Part shown: positions 29,873 through 39,282 of the stretch, in pieces
Numbering within the stretch: the stretch's first letter is position 1
Layout: every line of letters begins with the position of its first letter
Assembly: GCA_902583265.1 (NCBI GenBank)
Contig: CACHVD010000008.1
Span: forward strand, 1-44,932
Direction of reading: 5' to 3'
Source: an uncultured Prochlorococcus sp.
Lineage (GTDB): Bacteria; Cyanobacteriota; Cyanobacteriia; PCC-6307; Cyanobiaceae
DNA: 44,932 bases
Made by a program: the position numbers and the translations under genes
Notes under the pieces: generated by a model
Database searches by the model: none
What the model saw: the letters and a program-made list of their open reading frames with translations, nothing else
Told to the model about the DNA's origin: nothing

Positions 29873-30079
29873 TTGGATCAACAGGATTTAAAATTATCAA
29901 AGAAACTTATTTCCTCATATAAAGAGAGATTGGAAAAAGAAATTCTAGACAGAAGTATGAAATTAAAGATGCCTCAAAATAAATTTGAAGAAATAATTAA
30001 TAACAATAATGAACTTATAAATTTAAAAAAAGCGTTAGAAGATCTAGAGACGGATTATGAATCTCATATTAAAGTCTGA
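29873..30079 (+). CDS. 68-aa coiled-coil protein upstream of the helicase
   Basis: A 68-residue, highly charged, probably all-helical protein: LKLSKKLISSYKERLEKEILDRSMKLKMP, then NKFEEIINNNNELINLKKALEDLETDYESHI with heptad-like hydrophobics. The start is TTG 29873. No family is recognised. It ends 22 bases before the GTG start of the UvrD/PcrA gene, in the same direction, so cotranscription is likely and a role in or near the helicase is possible but unproven. Confidence 0.6.
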   Translation: MDQQDLKLSKKLISSYKERLEKEILDRSMKLKMPQNKFEEIINNNNELINLKKALEDLETDYESHIKV

Positions 30080-30101
30080 TTTTTGAAAAACCCTTCCAAA
30101 A

Positions 30102-32510
30102 GTGCCTCAAACCAACAATTTCCTTTTTAAGTCCCTAAACAATCAACAACTTAAAGCAGTAAAACATGTTTATGGACCACTATTAGTTGTAGCAGGTGCA
30201 GGTAGCGGTAAAACAAAGGCTCTTACTCACAGAATTGCAAACCTTATTGAGGGTAACTCTATAGATCCCTACAACATTCTCGCAGTTACTTTCACTAACA
30301 AAGCTGCTAAAGAAATGAAAGCAAGATTAGAGGTTCTTTTAGCCCAAGAATTAGCTTTTAATCAATTTGGTCAGCCTTGGACAACTCTCAAAGAAATTGA
30401 TCAAAATCAATTAAGAACAAACGTTCACCAAGAGAGGCTTCAAAACCTTTGGATCGGTACTTTCCATTCCTTATTTTCAAGACTTCTGAGATACGATATT
30501 GAAAAATATACTGATCCAGAAGGCCTAAAATGGACAAGGCAATTTTCAATTTATGATGAAACAGATTCTCAAACATTAGTAAAAGAAATTATCAGTCAAG
30601 ATATGAATCTTGACCCAAAAAGATATGATCCCAAAAAGATTAAAAGATTAATAAGTAATGCTAAAAATCAATGCTTAACTTCTAATGATCTTTTAGAAAA
30701 AGCAGATAATAATTTTGATAAAACAGTTGCAGAAGCCTACAAGAGATATAGAATTTCGCTCTCAAAAAATAATTCTTTAGACTTTGATGATCTTCTACTT
30801 TTGCCTGTTTTCTTATTGAGGCAAAATGATATGGTCAGAGATTACTGGCACAAAAGATTTAAACATATATTAGTTGACGAATATCAAGATACAAATAGAA
30901 CACAATATGAACTTATAAAATTAATTACGGCTGGAAATACTGAACCAAAAAAATTCTTCAATTGGGAAGATCGGTCAATTTTTGTAGTTGGGGATGCTGA
31001 TCAAAGTATTTATAGTTTCAGAGCAGCTGACTTCAGAATTTTAATTGGTTTTCAAGAAGATTTTAAAACTTCAATCAACGACGATACAAAATCATCTTTA
31101 ATTAAATTAGAAGAAAATTATAGGTCATCTTCCAATATCCTTGATGCTGCAAATTCACTGATTGAAAACAACTCTGAAAGAATTGACAAAGTTTTAAAGG
31201 CTACTAAAAAAAAAGGGGAACTTTTAACGTTACTCAGCTGTGATGATGAAATTTCCGAGGCAGAAGCAATTACCAATAAAATAAAATCACTCAATAACTA
31301 TAATCAAAACCCAATTTGGAAAAATTTTGCAATTTTATATCGAACCAGAGCTCAGTCGAGAGTATTAGAAGAATCTCTTGTAAGGTGGCGCATTCCTTAT
31401 ACAATTTTTGGAGGATTGCGTTTCTATGATAGAAGAGAAATTAAAGATGCATTAGCATATTTGAAAGTTCTGGTTAATTCTTCAGATAACGTTAGTCTTT
31501 TACGAATCATAAATGTTCCTAGAAGAGGGATTGGTAAGACTACTATTCAAAAACTTAATGAACTATCTAATAGGTTAAATATCCCATTATGGGAGGTTCT
31601 TAATGATAAGCAAAGTCTTGAAGAAACTATAGGCCGATCATCAAAAGGAATTAATAAATTTACTGAAATTATGAATGATCTACTTTGTTACCTAGAAAAT
31701 TCAGGTCCAGCTCAACTACTACAACTTATATTAGAAAAAAGTGGTTATTTAAGTGACTTGCTGTCTAGTGGGACTGAAGAATCTGAAGATAGAAGAAATA
31801 ACCTACAAGAACTAATTAATGCAGCTACTCAATATGAAGAAGAAACAGAAAGCGGAGATGTAGAGGGATTTCTTTCAACAGCAGCCTTAACTACTGATAA
31901 TGATACGAAGAAAAATAATCCTAACTCAGTAACTCTCATGACTCTGCATAATAGTAAAGGTTTAGAATTTCAAAATGTTTTTATCACGGGGCTAGAACAA
32001 GGTCTCTTCCCTAGCCATAGATCAATAGACACTCCCTCACTTCTTGAAGAGGAAAGAAGATTATGCTACGTAGGTATTACTAGAGCTAAAGAAAGAGTTT
32101 TCTTAAGTCATGCCAGAGAAAGAAGATTATGGGGTGGAATGCGTGAAGCAACAATTCCTTCAATATTTCTTTCGGAAATACCTGAAGATTTAATGGATGG
32201 CGAATTACCACAAACTGGTGGTGCTTCAATTAGAAGAGATTGGCACCTTGATCGTTTAACTAGAGTTGATCGAAACAATCAAAATGAATTTGTTAATAAA
32301 CCAATAAATGCAGTAAGGAAATTATATTCAGGTCCCAGTAAAGGAAAAAAATGGATAGTTGGAGATATGCTAATTCACTCAAAGTTTGGGAAAGGTGAAA
32401 TCATACATATATTTGGGAGTGGGGAAAAAATATCTCTAGCAGTAAAATTTGGTGATAAAGGAAGTAAAATTCTAGATCCCAGATTAGCTCCAATTCGTTA
32501 TGTAAGTTAA
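30102..32510 (+). CDS. pcrA: UvrD/PcrA superfamily 1 DNA helicase
   Basis: An 802-aa ATP-dependent 3'-5' helicase of the UvrD/Rep/PcrA group, used in repair and replication-fork upkeep. SF1 motifs in order are the Q-motif LNNQQLKAV (12-20), Walker A AGAGSGKT (31-38), AVTFTNKAAKEMKAR (motif Ia), LVDEYQDTN (motif II), GDADQSIYSFRAA (motif III), LEENYRSSSNIL (motif IV), VTLMTLHNSKGLEFQNVFITGLEQGLFPS (motif V), and EEERRLCYVGITRAKERV (motif VI). The start is GTG 30102 (MPQTNNFL). The C-terminal GDMLIHSKFGKGEIIHIFGSGEKISLAVKFGDKGSKIL is a PcrA-type Tudor-like end known to bind RNA polymerase in PcrA. It is followed five bases later by cca. Confidence 0.96.
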   Translation: MPQTNNFLFKSLNNQQLKAVKHVYGPLLVVAGAGSGKTKALTHRIANLIEGNSIDPYNILAVTFTNKAAKEMKARLEVLLAQELAFNQFGQPWTTLKEIDQNQLRTNVHQERLQNLWIGTFHSLFSRLLRYDIEKYTDPEGLKWTRQFSIYDETDSQTLVKEIISQDMNLDPKRYDPKKIKRLISNAKNQCLTSNDLLEKADNNFDKTVAEAYKRYRISLSKNNSLDFDDLLLLPVFLLRQNDMVRDYWHKRFKHILVDEYQDTNRTQYELIKLITAGNTEPKKFFNWEDRSIFVVGDADQSIYSFRAADFRILIGFQEDFKTSINDDTKSSLIKLEENYRSSSNILDAANSLIENNSERIDKVLKATKKKGELLTLLSCDDEISEAEAITNKIKSLNNYNQNPIWKNFAILYRTRAQSRVLEESLVRWRIPYTIFGGLRFYDRREIKDALAYLKVLVNSSDNVSLLRIINVPRRGIGKTTIQKLNELSNRLNIPLWEVLNDKQSLEETIGRSSKGINKFTEIMNDLLCYLENSGPAQLLQLILEKSGYLSDLLSSGTEESEDRRNNLQELINAATQYEEETESGDVEGFLSTAALTTDNDTKKNNPNSVTLMTLHNSKGLEFQNVFITGLEQGLFPSHRSIDTPSLLEEERRLCYVGITRAKERVFLSHARERRLWGGMREATIPSIFLSEIPEDLMDGELPQTGGASIRRDWHLDRLTRVDRNNQNEFVNKPINAVRKLYSGPSKGKKWIVGDMLIHSKFGKGEIIHIFGSGEKISLAVKFGDKGSKILDPRLAPIRYVS

Positions 32511-32515
32511 AACTC

Positions 32516-33763
32516 ATGAACGATATCTCTGATTACATCCAAGGGGAATTAATCAAAACTCCATTTAATCTATACAACCTAATTGCTAAATACATAGAAT
32601 CTAATAACAATACTAAAGTAGCTTTTGTTGGTGGTTATTTAAGAGATTTATTAATAAGTAAATTCCACAAAAAATCGTTTTCTGAACCTGTAGATATTGA
32701 TCTTGTTATTGAAGGATCCTCTATTTCTCTTGCAAAATTTATAAAAAAAAATATTGTAAATGTAGATTTATGTCTAATCAAGGAATTTAATTTATACAAC
32801 ACTGTAGAAATTAATATTAATGACTATAAAATTGATATTGCTTCTGCGAGAAAAGAAATTTATTCTGCTCCAGGCTTAAATCCCACAGTAAATAAAAGTA
32901 CTATAGAGGAGGATCTTAAGAGGAGAGATTTCACTATAAATTCAATAGCCTTCGAGGTCTCGACCAGGAAAATCTATGATCTTTTTGGAGGAATTTCTGA
33001 TATAAAAAGTAAAAGATTGAACTTACTTCACAGTAATAGTATTTCAGATGATCCAAGTAGATTAATTAGATGTGCAAAATATGCTTCAAGGTTAGATTTC
33101 AATATTTCAAATAATTCCCTAAACCAATCTCAAGAAACAGTTAGACAATGGCCATGGAAAAGTTCAGAAACTCATCAGAAAATGATTTATCCTCCTGCAC
33201 TAGGCATACGAATAAGGATGGAACTAGCTGAAATATGCAAACACGATAATTTGACTAATGTGATTTCGATAATTCATAAATGGGAAATTATCTCAATCTT
33301 AAATGAAAATATTAAAGTCGATAAAAGGTTTTTAAGAGGACTAAATTGGATTAAGAAGTTAAAGGGAAATCATATGCTTTACTTATTAAAAGATTCAGAA
33401 GATTTAGAAAAAGCATGTCAAAGATTTTTGGTAAATAATAGTGAGATAAAAATATTAGAAGATTATTTAAATATCAAAAAGATGTTAAATACTAACCAAA
33501 AAAATTTCAATAATTTTTCTCCATCAGGTTGGACAGAATTTATTGAGGACAGAAACCTTAATGATGAGACAGTCAAATTATTAATTTGTGATGGAGGACC
33601 ATACTGGCGTAAGTTGTTTAAGTGGTTATTTATTTACAAATTTATAAAATCAAAAAAAGATGGAGAAACATTAAAAAAAGAAGGATGGGACCCAGGGAAG
33701 GAGATGGGAAAGGAAATCAAAAGATTAAGATATTTGGAAATTGACAAATTAAATAGAAATTAA
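32516..33763 (+). CDS. cca: CCA-adding tRNA nucleotidyltransferase / poly(A) polymerase family
   Basis: A 415-aa class II nucleotidyltransferase. The head has FVGGYLRDLL (37-46) and catalytic PVDIDLVIEG (59-68) with Asp60 and Asp62. Then come SARKEIYSAPG, RRDFTINSIAF (136-146), DLFGGISDIKSKRLNLLH, and DDPSRLIRCAKYASRL, the RNA-binding neck. It adds CCA to tRNA 3' ends. None of the four tRNA genes in this window encodes CCA, so such an enzyme is needed. In some cyanobacteria CC- and A-adding activities are split between two enzymes, and poly(A) polymerase is a close relative, so exact specificity is not certain. It abuts the convergent selD fusion with no intervening base. Confidence 0.88.
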   Translation: MNDISDYIQGELIKTPFNLYNLIAKYIESNNNTKVAFVGGYLRDLLISKFHKKSFSEPVDIDLVIEGSSISLAKFIKKNIVNVDLCLIKEFNLYNTVEININDYKIDIASARKEIYSAPGLNPTVNKSTIEEDLKRRDFTINSIAFEVSTRKIYDLFGGISDIKSKRLNLLHSNSISDDPSRLIRCAKYASRLDFNISNNSLNQSQETVRQWPWKSSETHQKMIYPPALGIRIRMELAEICKHDNLTNVISIIHKWEIISILNENIKVDKRFLRGLNWIKKLKGNHMLYLLKDSEDLEKACQRFLVNNSEIKILEDYLNIKKMLNTNQKNFNNFSPSGWTEFIEDRNLNDETVKLLICDGGPYWRKLFKWLFIYKFIKSKKDGETLKKEGWDPGKEMGKEIKRLRYLEIDKLNRN

Positions 33764-35935
33764 TTACATTTTTACAACCTCCCCAACCTTGTACCATTTA
33801 TCCTTTAGAACATTTTCATATTTACGATTGCAACTAATCAACAATGGTCCACATGTTTGAGGATCTAATAGTAATGATATTCTCTCGTTAAAAACCTCTT
33901 GATCTAATGAATTTTCGTTTAAAAAATTAATTATTCTTTTTTGCTTATTTAGTTTATAAATTTTGTCAAAAATTTCTTTATTAGATTCAAAGAAAGTACT
34001 TTTAACATCTTTTCTTATTAAATCAAATACTCCAGGATAAGCTTTAAATGCTAATAAATCTAATAAAACTTTTAGTGGCTCAAGATTATTGCTTTGCCTA
34101 TATAAATTAGATGATTCAACCATTTCTTTAAGATGTCCAATAAATCCATATCCAGTAATGTCAGTCGCAGCACTGACTAATGATTCTTTAAATTGATTTT
34201 GAAAAAGATAAATTTCATCAATCAAATATTGCTGACTCTTTACTAAATTATTAATTACTTCAGAAGAACTTCCTAGCATATTAATATTTTGCATTTGACC
34301 GGCAAAGTAAATCCCAACGCCCAGAGGTCTAGACATCATGAGAATATCTCCAATATTCATTCCAGATTTAAGCCATGGTTTTGCTCCATTTTTTAAAATA
34401 CCTTGAACTGTTAAAGAAATATCTATTCCTAATGAATAAGGTTTATTTGCTAAACTTCTTGCCTCGAAAGTATGGCCTCCAAGTAATTCACCTCCATGAT
34501 CCTCAACTGTTGATTTAATACCTTGAAGTGATTGAGAAAAGAGGTAACTCTGAAATTCCCTTTCAACTTTTGGTAATGAAATTAAAGCCTGGGCGGATGA
34601 AAGTTTTGCTCCGCATGCCCACAAATCTGAGCAAGCATGCAAAGTAGTAATTTTTGCATTAAGCCAAGGATCACTTACCAAAGCAGGAAATCCATCTACA
34701 CTTTGCAAGATAATATCTTGACCATTTTGATATATCTCAACCGAATCTTCAGGTGATGAGGCAAAAGAATTTAAATTAGAATTTATTAATGATTTATTCA
34801 AAACAAACTGAGGAATTTTAGCTGCACATCCTCTGCAATCATTCAATGAAATATTTTTTTCACTTCTTTTCATAATTAGCCTTTTTGATCTGAACTTTTT
34901 AATAAAGTTGAGATCAATTTTATGCTTTAAAATCCAAAAAATAAAAGAAGGGCCAAAAACAAAATTGCGATAAATAGCAAAAGCCTTTTTATGATGGCTT
35001 GGAAATATATTTACTATTTGCAATCCAATCTTTTGAGGAAACCACTTTTTTAATGATCTCCCCTCTATGTCTTTTTTTAGATTTTGTACTAATGTATTTA
35101 CAACTTTTACTGCAAAAACTCCCGATGCTGGTCTTTTTGCTGAACCTACAACTGCGCAATCACCGACAGCAAAGATTCCAGAGAAACTTTTTATCTGCAA
35201 ATTCTGATTTGTAATTATTCTGCCATAAGAATCCGAATCTAATATTTTTTTTTGTGCCCATAACGGAGATGTATTTCCAGTACATAAAAGAATCTTGCCA
35301 TAATCAAAATTAAGTTTTTCAACTAAATCAATATTGGAATTCCGTAAACTTTTTAGAATTGTATTATTAATTTTTCTTGAATCACATAATAGTTTTAAAG
35401 GTCTTTCTCCCCATCTTTTTCTTAAAGCATATGATACTTCAATTGCAGCAAGGCCACTCCCAACAATTACAAATGGAAGTTCATTAACTGAATCAAAAAT
35501 GTCTTCTTTTAGTATTGATTCATAAGCCCTTAAAAAAGGTTTAATTGAAAAGGCATTTCGATTTTTAACTAGTGATTCAAATTCTTTTGGAATTATTGTT
35601 TGACTTCCATAATTAAGCACCAACTTTGAATAATTAACTGAAGGTCTATTACTTAGAACAACTTTCTTTAAATTGAAATCAATATCCCTTACTTCATCTT
35701 CTATAAAAGATACTTTTGCATTTTTTGCTAAAGATCTTATATCAATTAAACTCTCTTCTAAAGTGATTGATTTTGAAATCACCGATGGGAACGTAGCCGA
35801 ATAAACCAAATGAGAATCTCTAGATATAATTGAAACAGGAATTTCTGGCATTAATTTCGGAAACATTAACCATTTCTTCAATAAAGAAACATTTGAGTGT
35901 CCTCCTCCAATTAGTACCAGATGATTAAAAGTCAT
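33764..35935 (-). CDS. selD: Flavin oxidoreductase-selenide, water dikinase (SelD) fusion
   Basis: A 723-aa two-domain protein. Residues 1 to about 350 are an NDH-2-like FAD/NAD(P) oxidoreductase: HLVLIGGGHSNVSLLKKW (5-22) is the FAD-binding turn, FVIVGSGLAAIEVSYALRKRWG (155-176) the NAD(P)-binding turn, and FSGIFAVGDCAVVG (251-264) the second FAD motif. Residues about 365-723 are SelD, with the catalytic pair C370 and K373 in RGCAAKIPQ, VDGFPALVSDPW, HACSDLWACGA, and GADITGYGF-like TDITGYGFIGHLKEM. SelD makes selenophosphate from selenide and ATP for selenouridine or selenocysteine. The fusion may reduce or deliver selenium to SelD, which is inference. I recall this fusion from other cyanobacteria. 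mtnP diverges from its 5' end. Confidence 0.92.
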   Translation of the reverse strand: MTFNHLVLIGGGHSNVSLLKKWLMFPKLMPEIPVSIISRDSHLVYSATFPSVISKSITLEESLIDIRSLAKNAKVSFIEDEVRDIDFNLKKVVLSNRPSVNYSKLVLNYGSQTIIPKEFESLVKNRNAFSIKPFLRAYESILKEDIFDSVNELPFVIVGSGLAAIEVSYALRKRWGERPLKLLCDSRKINNTILKSLRNSNIDLVEKLNFDYGKILLCTGNTSPLWAQKKILDSDSYGRIITNQNLQIKSFSGIFAVGDCAVVGSAKRPASGVFAVKVVNTLVQNLKKDIEGRSLKKWFPQKIGLQIVNIFPSHHKKAFAIYRNFVFGPSFIFWILKHKIDLNFIKKFRSKRLIMKRSEKNISLNDCRGCAAKIPQFVLNKSLINSNLNSFASSPEDSVEIYQNGQDIILQSVDGFPALVSDPWLNAKITTLHACSDLWACGAKLSSAQALISLPKVEREFQSYLFSQSLQGIKSTVEDHGGELLGGHTFEARSLANKPYSLGIDISLTVQGILKNGAKPWLKSGMNIGDILMMSRPLGVGIYFAGQMQNINMLGSSSEVINNLVKSQQYLIDEIYLFQNQFKESLVSAATDITGYGFIGHLKEMVESSNLYRQSNNLEPLKVLLDLLAFKAYPGVFDLIRKDVKSTFFESNKEIFDKIYKLNKQKRIINFLNENSLDQEVFNERISLLLDPQTCGPLLISCNRKYENVLKDKWYKVGEVVKM

Positions 35936-35945
35936 TTACATCACT

Positions 35946-36839
35946 ATGAATAAAGAACATTTATTACCAATTGAAAAATCAAGATTAGGAGTGATTGGTG
36001 GAAGTGGATTTTATTCAATGGATCAAATAGAGTACTTAAGAGAACTAGAAATCAATACTCCCTATGGTAAACCTTCTGATTCAATAAAAGTATATAATCT
36101 AGGAAACCTAGAGATAGCATTTATTCCTAGACATGGGAGAAAACATAGTTTAAATCCTTCTGAAATCCCTTACAAAGCTAATATTTGGGCTCTTAGATCA
36201 ATAGGAGTAAGATGGATTATTGCTCCATCAGCAGTTGGTTCATTACAAGAACAGATAAGGCCACTTGACATAGTGGTTCCAGATCAATTTATAGACCGGA
36301 CAAAGAATAGACCTGCAACCTTCTTTAACGAGGGAGCTGTTGCTCACGTAACTATGGGAGATCCCTTCTGCACAAATTTATCACGTATATTAATTGAAAT
36401 TGGAGAAAAAAATATTCCTGGCGGTAGACAATTACATAGAGGAGGAACCTATCTAGCAATGGAAGGTCCAGCTTTCTCGACTAGAGCAGAATCTAATTTA
36501 TATAGGAGTTGGGGATGTTCAATTATTGGAATGACGAACCACACAGAAGCAAGATTAGCTAAAGAAGCTGAAATAGCTTACTCCTCCTTGTCTATGGTTA
36601 CTGATTATGATTGCTGGCATCAAACTCATCAAGAAGTTTCTGTAGAGATGGTTTTGGATAATCTTAGATCAAATACTGAAGTAGCAAATAAAATAATATT
36701 TGAAGTAGCTAAATTAATTGAAAAAGAAAGACCCAAAAGTAAGTCTCATTTTTCATTAAAAGATGGATTGATAACCCAAAAAGAAAATATCCCAAGCTCC
36801 ACAAAAGAAAAACTAAGGATATTTACTGACTCTTATTAA
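35946..36839 (+). CDS. mtnP: 5'-methylthioadenosine phosphorylase (MtnP)
   Basis: A 297-aa PNP-superfamily enzyme that splits methylthioadenosine with phosphate to adenine and methylthioribose-1-phosphate. Motifs are LGVIGGSGFYSMD (14-26), IPRHGRKHSLNPSEIPYKANIWAL (60-83), YLAMEGPAFSTRAESNLYRSWGCSIIGMTNHTEARLAKEAEIAYSSLSMVTDYDCWH. The MEGPAFST and MTNHTEA segments are the usual MTAP active-site segments. It recycles the by-product of SAM-dependent polyamine-type reactions, but no other methionine-salvage gene is in the window. The ATG at 35946 is 10 bases from the divergent selD-fusion start. Confidence 0.93.
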   Translation: MNKEHLLPIEKSRLGVIGGSGFYSMDQIEYLRELEINTPYGKPSDSIKVYNLGNLEIAFIPRHGRKHSLNPSEIPYKANIWALRSIGVRWIIAPSAVGSLQEQIRPLDIVVPDQFIDRTKNRPATFFNEGAVAHVTMGDPFCTNLSRILIEIGEKNIPGGRQLHRGGTYLAMEGPAFSTRAESNLYRSWGCSIIGMTNHTEARLAKEAEIAYSSLSMVTDYDCWHQTHQEVSVEMVLDNLRSNTEVANKIIFEVAKLIEKERPKSKSHFSLKDGLITQKENIPSSTKEKLRIFTDSY

Positions 36840-36882
36840 GCTTATTTGATACTAGTGATTATCAGGTCAAGGTAAGAATTTG

Positions 36883-37080
36883 TTAGCCACCAGCTCCAAC
36901 GCCTTGGTATGAACCATAGAAGAATATACCTAAAACGAAGATAACTGCAATTCCACCTGCTGTAGCAACAAGCCATAGAGGAAGAGTTCCCTCAGTCCAT
37001 CTTCTTTCCCATGCTACTGCTGGCCTGCCATCTGGAAGTCTGTCAGGAATTCTTCCATCAGGTCCTTTTAGTTTACTCAT
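36883..37080 (-). CDS. psbJ: Photosystem II protein PsbJ
   Basis: A 65-aa single-span subunit: a hydrophilic N-terminus ([27 protein letters not shown]) then the helix [33 protein letters not shown], which is the invariant PsbJ end. PsbJ affects forward electron flow on the QA-QB side. It is the last gene of psbE-psbF-psbL-psbJ. The N-terminus is longer than the roughly 40-aa PsbJ of many cyanobacteria, as I recall for picocyanobacteria. Confidence 0.96.
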   Translation of the reverse strand: MSKLKGPDGRIPDRLPDGRPAVAWERRWTEGTLPLWLVATAGGIAVIFVLGIFFYGSYQGVGAGG

Positions 37081-37089
37081 AATTTTAAT

Positions 37090-37209
37090 TTAGTTGAAGA
37101 AATAACTGGAAAATAAAATTCCCAAAACAAATACTGATAGTAAGCCTAGGTAAAGGCTTGTACGATTAAGTTCAACTGGAACTTTGTTAGGATTTTCGTT
37201 TACTTGCAT
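37090..37209 (-). CDS. psbL: Photosystem II protein PsbL
   Basis: A 39-aa single-span subunit, [20 protein letters not shown] then [19 protein letters not shown], matching PsbL throughout. It sits at the photosystem II dimer interface and protects QA. The ATG at 37209 gives the canonical start; a longer open frame upstream overlaps psbF and is not used. It lies between psbF (11 bases upstream) and psbJ (nine bases downstream). Confidence 0.97.
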
Positions 37210-37220
37210 AATAGTTAAAT

Positions 37221-37367
37221 TTATCTTGCTACAAATTGCATTGCAGCAATAGAACCCAAAAAGAATACTGATGGAATGGCTAAAGCATGAACAGCTAACC
37301 AACGAACAGTAAATATAGGATAAACGCGGACTTCAGCAGCCTGCATTGGAGCTTGAGAGTTTGTCAT
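37221..37367 (-). CDS. psbF: Cytochrome b559 beta subunit (PsbF)
   Basis: A 48-aa protein, [20 protein letters not shown] then [28 protein letters not shown]. His27 in [11 protein letters not shown] is the heme ligand and pairs with PsbE His24. It starts two bases after the psbE stop. It is too short for simple ORF callers, but the identity is clear. Confidence 0.98.
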
Positions 37368-37369
37368 TG

Positions 37370-37618
37370 TTATTTTGTTCTTAAATCTAATTGGGACTTA
37401 GCTTCATATCTTTGTGTTACTACAGGCGCTTTAGATTCAGATGATTGGAAATAACTATCCGGACGGGGTGTTCCGAAAGCATCGTAGGCTAAGCCTGTAT
37501 AAACGAATAAGAAGCCTGCTATAAAAATAGCTGGTAATGTTACTGCATGAATAATCCAGTACCTAATACTGGTTATTATTTCAAAAAATGGGCGTTCACC
37601 CGTTGAACCTGCGGCCAT
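37370..37618 (-). CDS. psbE: Cytochrome b559 alpha subunit (PsbE)
   Basis: From the minus-strand ATG at 37618 this is an 82-aa protein, the usual PsbE length. [20 protein letters not shown] is followed by [37 protein letters not shown]. His24 in the RYWIIH segment is the heme ligand. A GTG two codons upstream is possible but the [11 protein letters not shown] start is canonical. It heads the psbEFLJ operon. Confidence 0.98.
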
Positions 37619-37632
37619 AATCACAAATGTTT

Positions 37633-37664
37633 ACTTTATGATCTTACAGTGTAAAATCATAAGT
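37633..37664. repeat. Imperfect inverted repeat upstream of psbE
   Basis: The segments actttatgatctta and taaaatcataagt face each other around a short centre. This dyad lies 15-46 bases upstream of the psbE ATG. On the minus strand it contains TATGAT, a possible -10 element, so it may be part of the psbE promoter, a leader hairpin, or an operator. Confidence 0.4.
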
Positions 37665-37754
37665 TCGCGAAGAAATTTACAGCTTGGTTACAGACAGTTG
37701 CTAAATTTATCAAAAATTAAGTTTTTTTTTACTATTTACGCCAGCTATCCAAAC

Positions 37755-38768
37755 TTAGCTATTCCATTTAAGAATATAACCACGTTCGCCAAGTACAAAA
37801 CCTTTTTGATTATCTAAGTTTTCCTCATCAAGAAAAACTATTTTTATATAGTTTGTAGGTAATCCAGAAGCTATAGGATCTGAACTCCAAGTTTTACCTT
37901 GATCTTTACTAACTATTAGGGTTCCATTACCACCGCCCGCCCAAATATCACCATTAGGATCCCAACCCATGTCTAGATAATTATATCCATTAAGAATAGG
38001 TATAATTGGCTTCGACCAACTTTCTAGGTCATTACTATCTTCATTAAATCTAATTTCTGCTCCCCTAGAAAGCATCCATAGACTACCTTCTGGGTTAAAA
38101 CCGATACTTTGAACTCTTTTACTGCTCGCTCTTTGATGAGCAATCCAAGTGTCACTATCCTTTTCCAAAGTAGAAAAGAAATTACCCAAACTACTAACGC
38201 TGACATACTCTCCACTATTAGTTCTTCTTAAATCTCTTACACCTCCAGAACCTGATGCATCGACAACTTTTGCATTCCATGATTCACCACTATCAAGTGT
38301 TTCATAAATAGCACCAGCAGTTGTAGCCAATTCCGCAACCCCATCATTAATAGTAGTAACTAAAAAAGGCTGGCCTGGTAACTTCCCAAGGGAAAGTCGA
38401 GTCCAACTTTTTCCTTCATCGACGGTATGCATTACAAGAGAAGGTTGTCCTATTAACCAACCTTCAGAACCCTTGAAATCAATATCAAGAAGGCGAAAGT
38501 TCTCTTCGGCAGTGATATCTAATGATCTTTTTTCCCATGTTTCCCCACCATCATTTGACTCCATGATGAGTCTATTAGAGCCAACTAAAAAACCATGATT
38601 ATCATCTATAAAATCAACATCTAAAGCGTTCGCTTGATCTTCAAACTGAATTGTTTTCCAAGGACTGCTTTCATTCATCTTGACTCCTGTAGATGAACAA
38701 CTGCTTAAAACAAAGCAAAGAGCTAAAGATAAGAGCAGATTAGGAATAGTTGTAAAAGATTTTTTCAT
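37755..38768 (-). CDS. ycf48: Photosystem II assembly factor Ycf48 (HCF136)
   Basis: A 337-aa lipoprotein-like beta-propeller. The signal peptide has the lipobox LSSC with C24 ([14 protein letters not shown]). Seven-bladed repeats follow with phrases such as [64 protein letters not shown] and [23 protein letters not shown], the BNR-type DGG-TW turns. Ycf48 binds pre-D1 and early photosystem II reaction-centre intermediates. It lies between rubA (nine bases upstream) and psbE (about 136 bases downstream) on the same strand, a conserved assembly cluster. Confidence 0.96.
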   Translation of the reverse strand: MKKSFTTIPNLLLSLALCFVLSSCSSTGVKMNESSPWKTIQFEDQANALDVDFIDDNHGFLVGSNRLIMESNDGGETWEKRSLDITAEENFRLLDIDFKGSEGWLIGQPSLVMHTVDEGKSWTRLSLGKLPGQPFLVTTINDGVAELATTAGAIYETLDSGESWNAKVVDASGSGGVRDLRRTNSGEYVSVSSLGNFFSTLEKDSDTWIAHQRASSKRVQSIGFNPEGSLWMLSRGAEIRFNEDSNDLESWSKPIIPILNGYNYLDMGWDPNGDIWAGGGNGTLIVSKDQGKTWSSDPIASGLPTNYIKIVFLDEENLDNQKGFVLGERGYILKWNS

Positions 38769-38777
38769 TTACTTATA

Positions 38778-39206
38778 TTAGTGCAAAGAGTACAAAGAAA
38801 GGAAAATTGCTGCAGCAAACGCCAGTCCTCCAAAAATCAATATATTTTTTTGTCCAGGCGGTAAACTATTAAAACCAAACCCATAAACTAAATTCTCTTC
38901 GAATCCACTAGGTTTTGCTCTAGAACCAATATCTTTATAAAAATTTTTACCAGCTCTACAAACGGGACAAGCAAAAGTATTACCGTCCAACTCTGAAAAG
39001 GGGGTATTTTTAGGTATGTTCAATTTTTTATTTCCTTCAGACGGATCATAAATGTATCCACAACTTCTACATTCGAACCTATTTTGTTCTAGATTAATAG
39101 AAGATTTCTTAATATTAGCTCCTGAAGGGTTTTTAGAAAGGTTATCTTTCTTTGAGCTTTCAACTATTTTGTTTTCCTCAGAGGTTGGTTGAATGTTTTC
39201 ACTCAC
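38778..39206 (-). CDS. rubA: Membrane-anchored rubredoxin RubA
   Basis: A 142-aa protein with a hydrophilic N-terminal extension (1-42). The rubredoxin domain holds the iron ligands C46 and C49 (FECRSCGYIYDPSEG) and C80 and C83 (FACPVCRAGKNFY). It ends with a C-terminal membrane anchor (about 121-140, ILIFGGLAFAAAIFLSLY). This architecture is typical of the thylakoid rubredoxin required for photosystem II (and I) assembly in cyanobacteria and chloroplasts. It is the first gene of rubA-ycf48-psbEFLJ and is divergent from ndhC, with 76 bases between them. Confidence 0.96.
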   Translation of the reverse strand: MSENIQPTSEENKIVESSKKDNLSKNPSGANIKKSSINLEQNRFECRSCGYIYDPSEGNKKLNIPKNTPFSELDGNTFACPVCRAGKNFYKDIGSRAKPSGFEENLVYGFGFNSLPPGQKNILIFGGLAFAAAIFLSLYSLH

Positions 39207-39282
39207 GGTTTATTATTGTTCTTTAAGAACTTTAAAAGATTTTGCTTAATTAAGCGAATTTTATTCAAAATTAATTTTTAAT

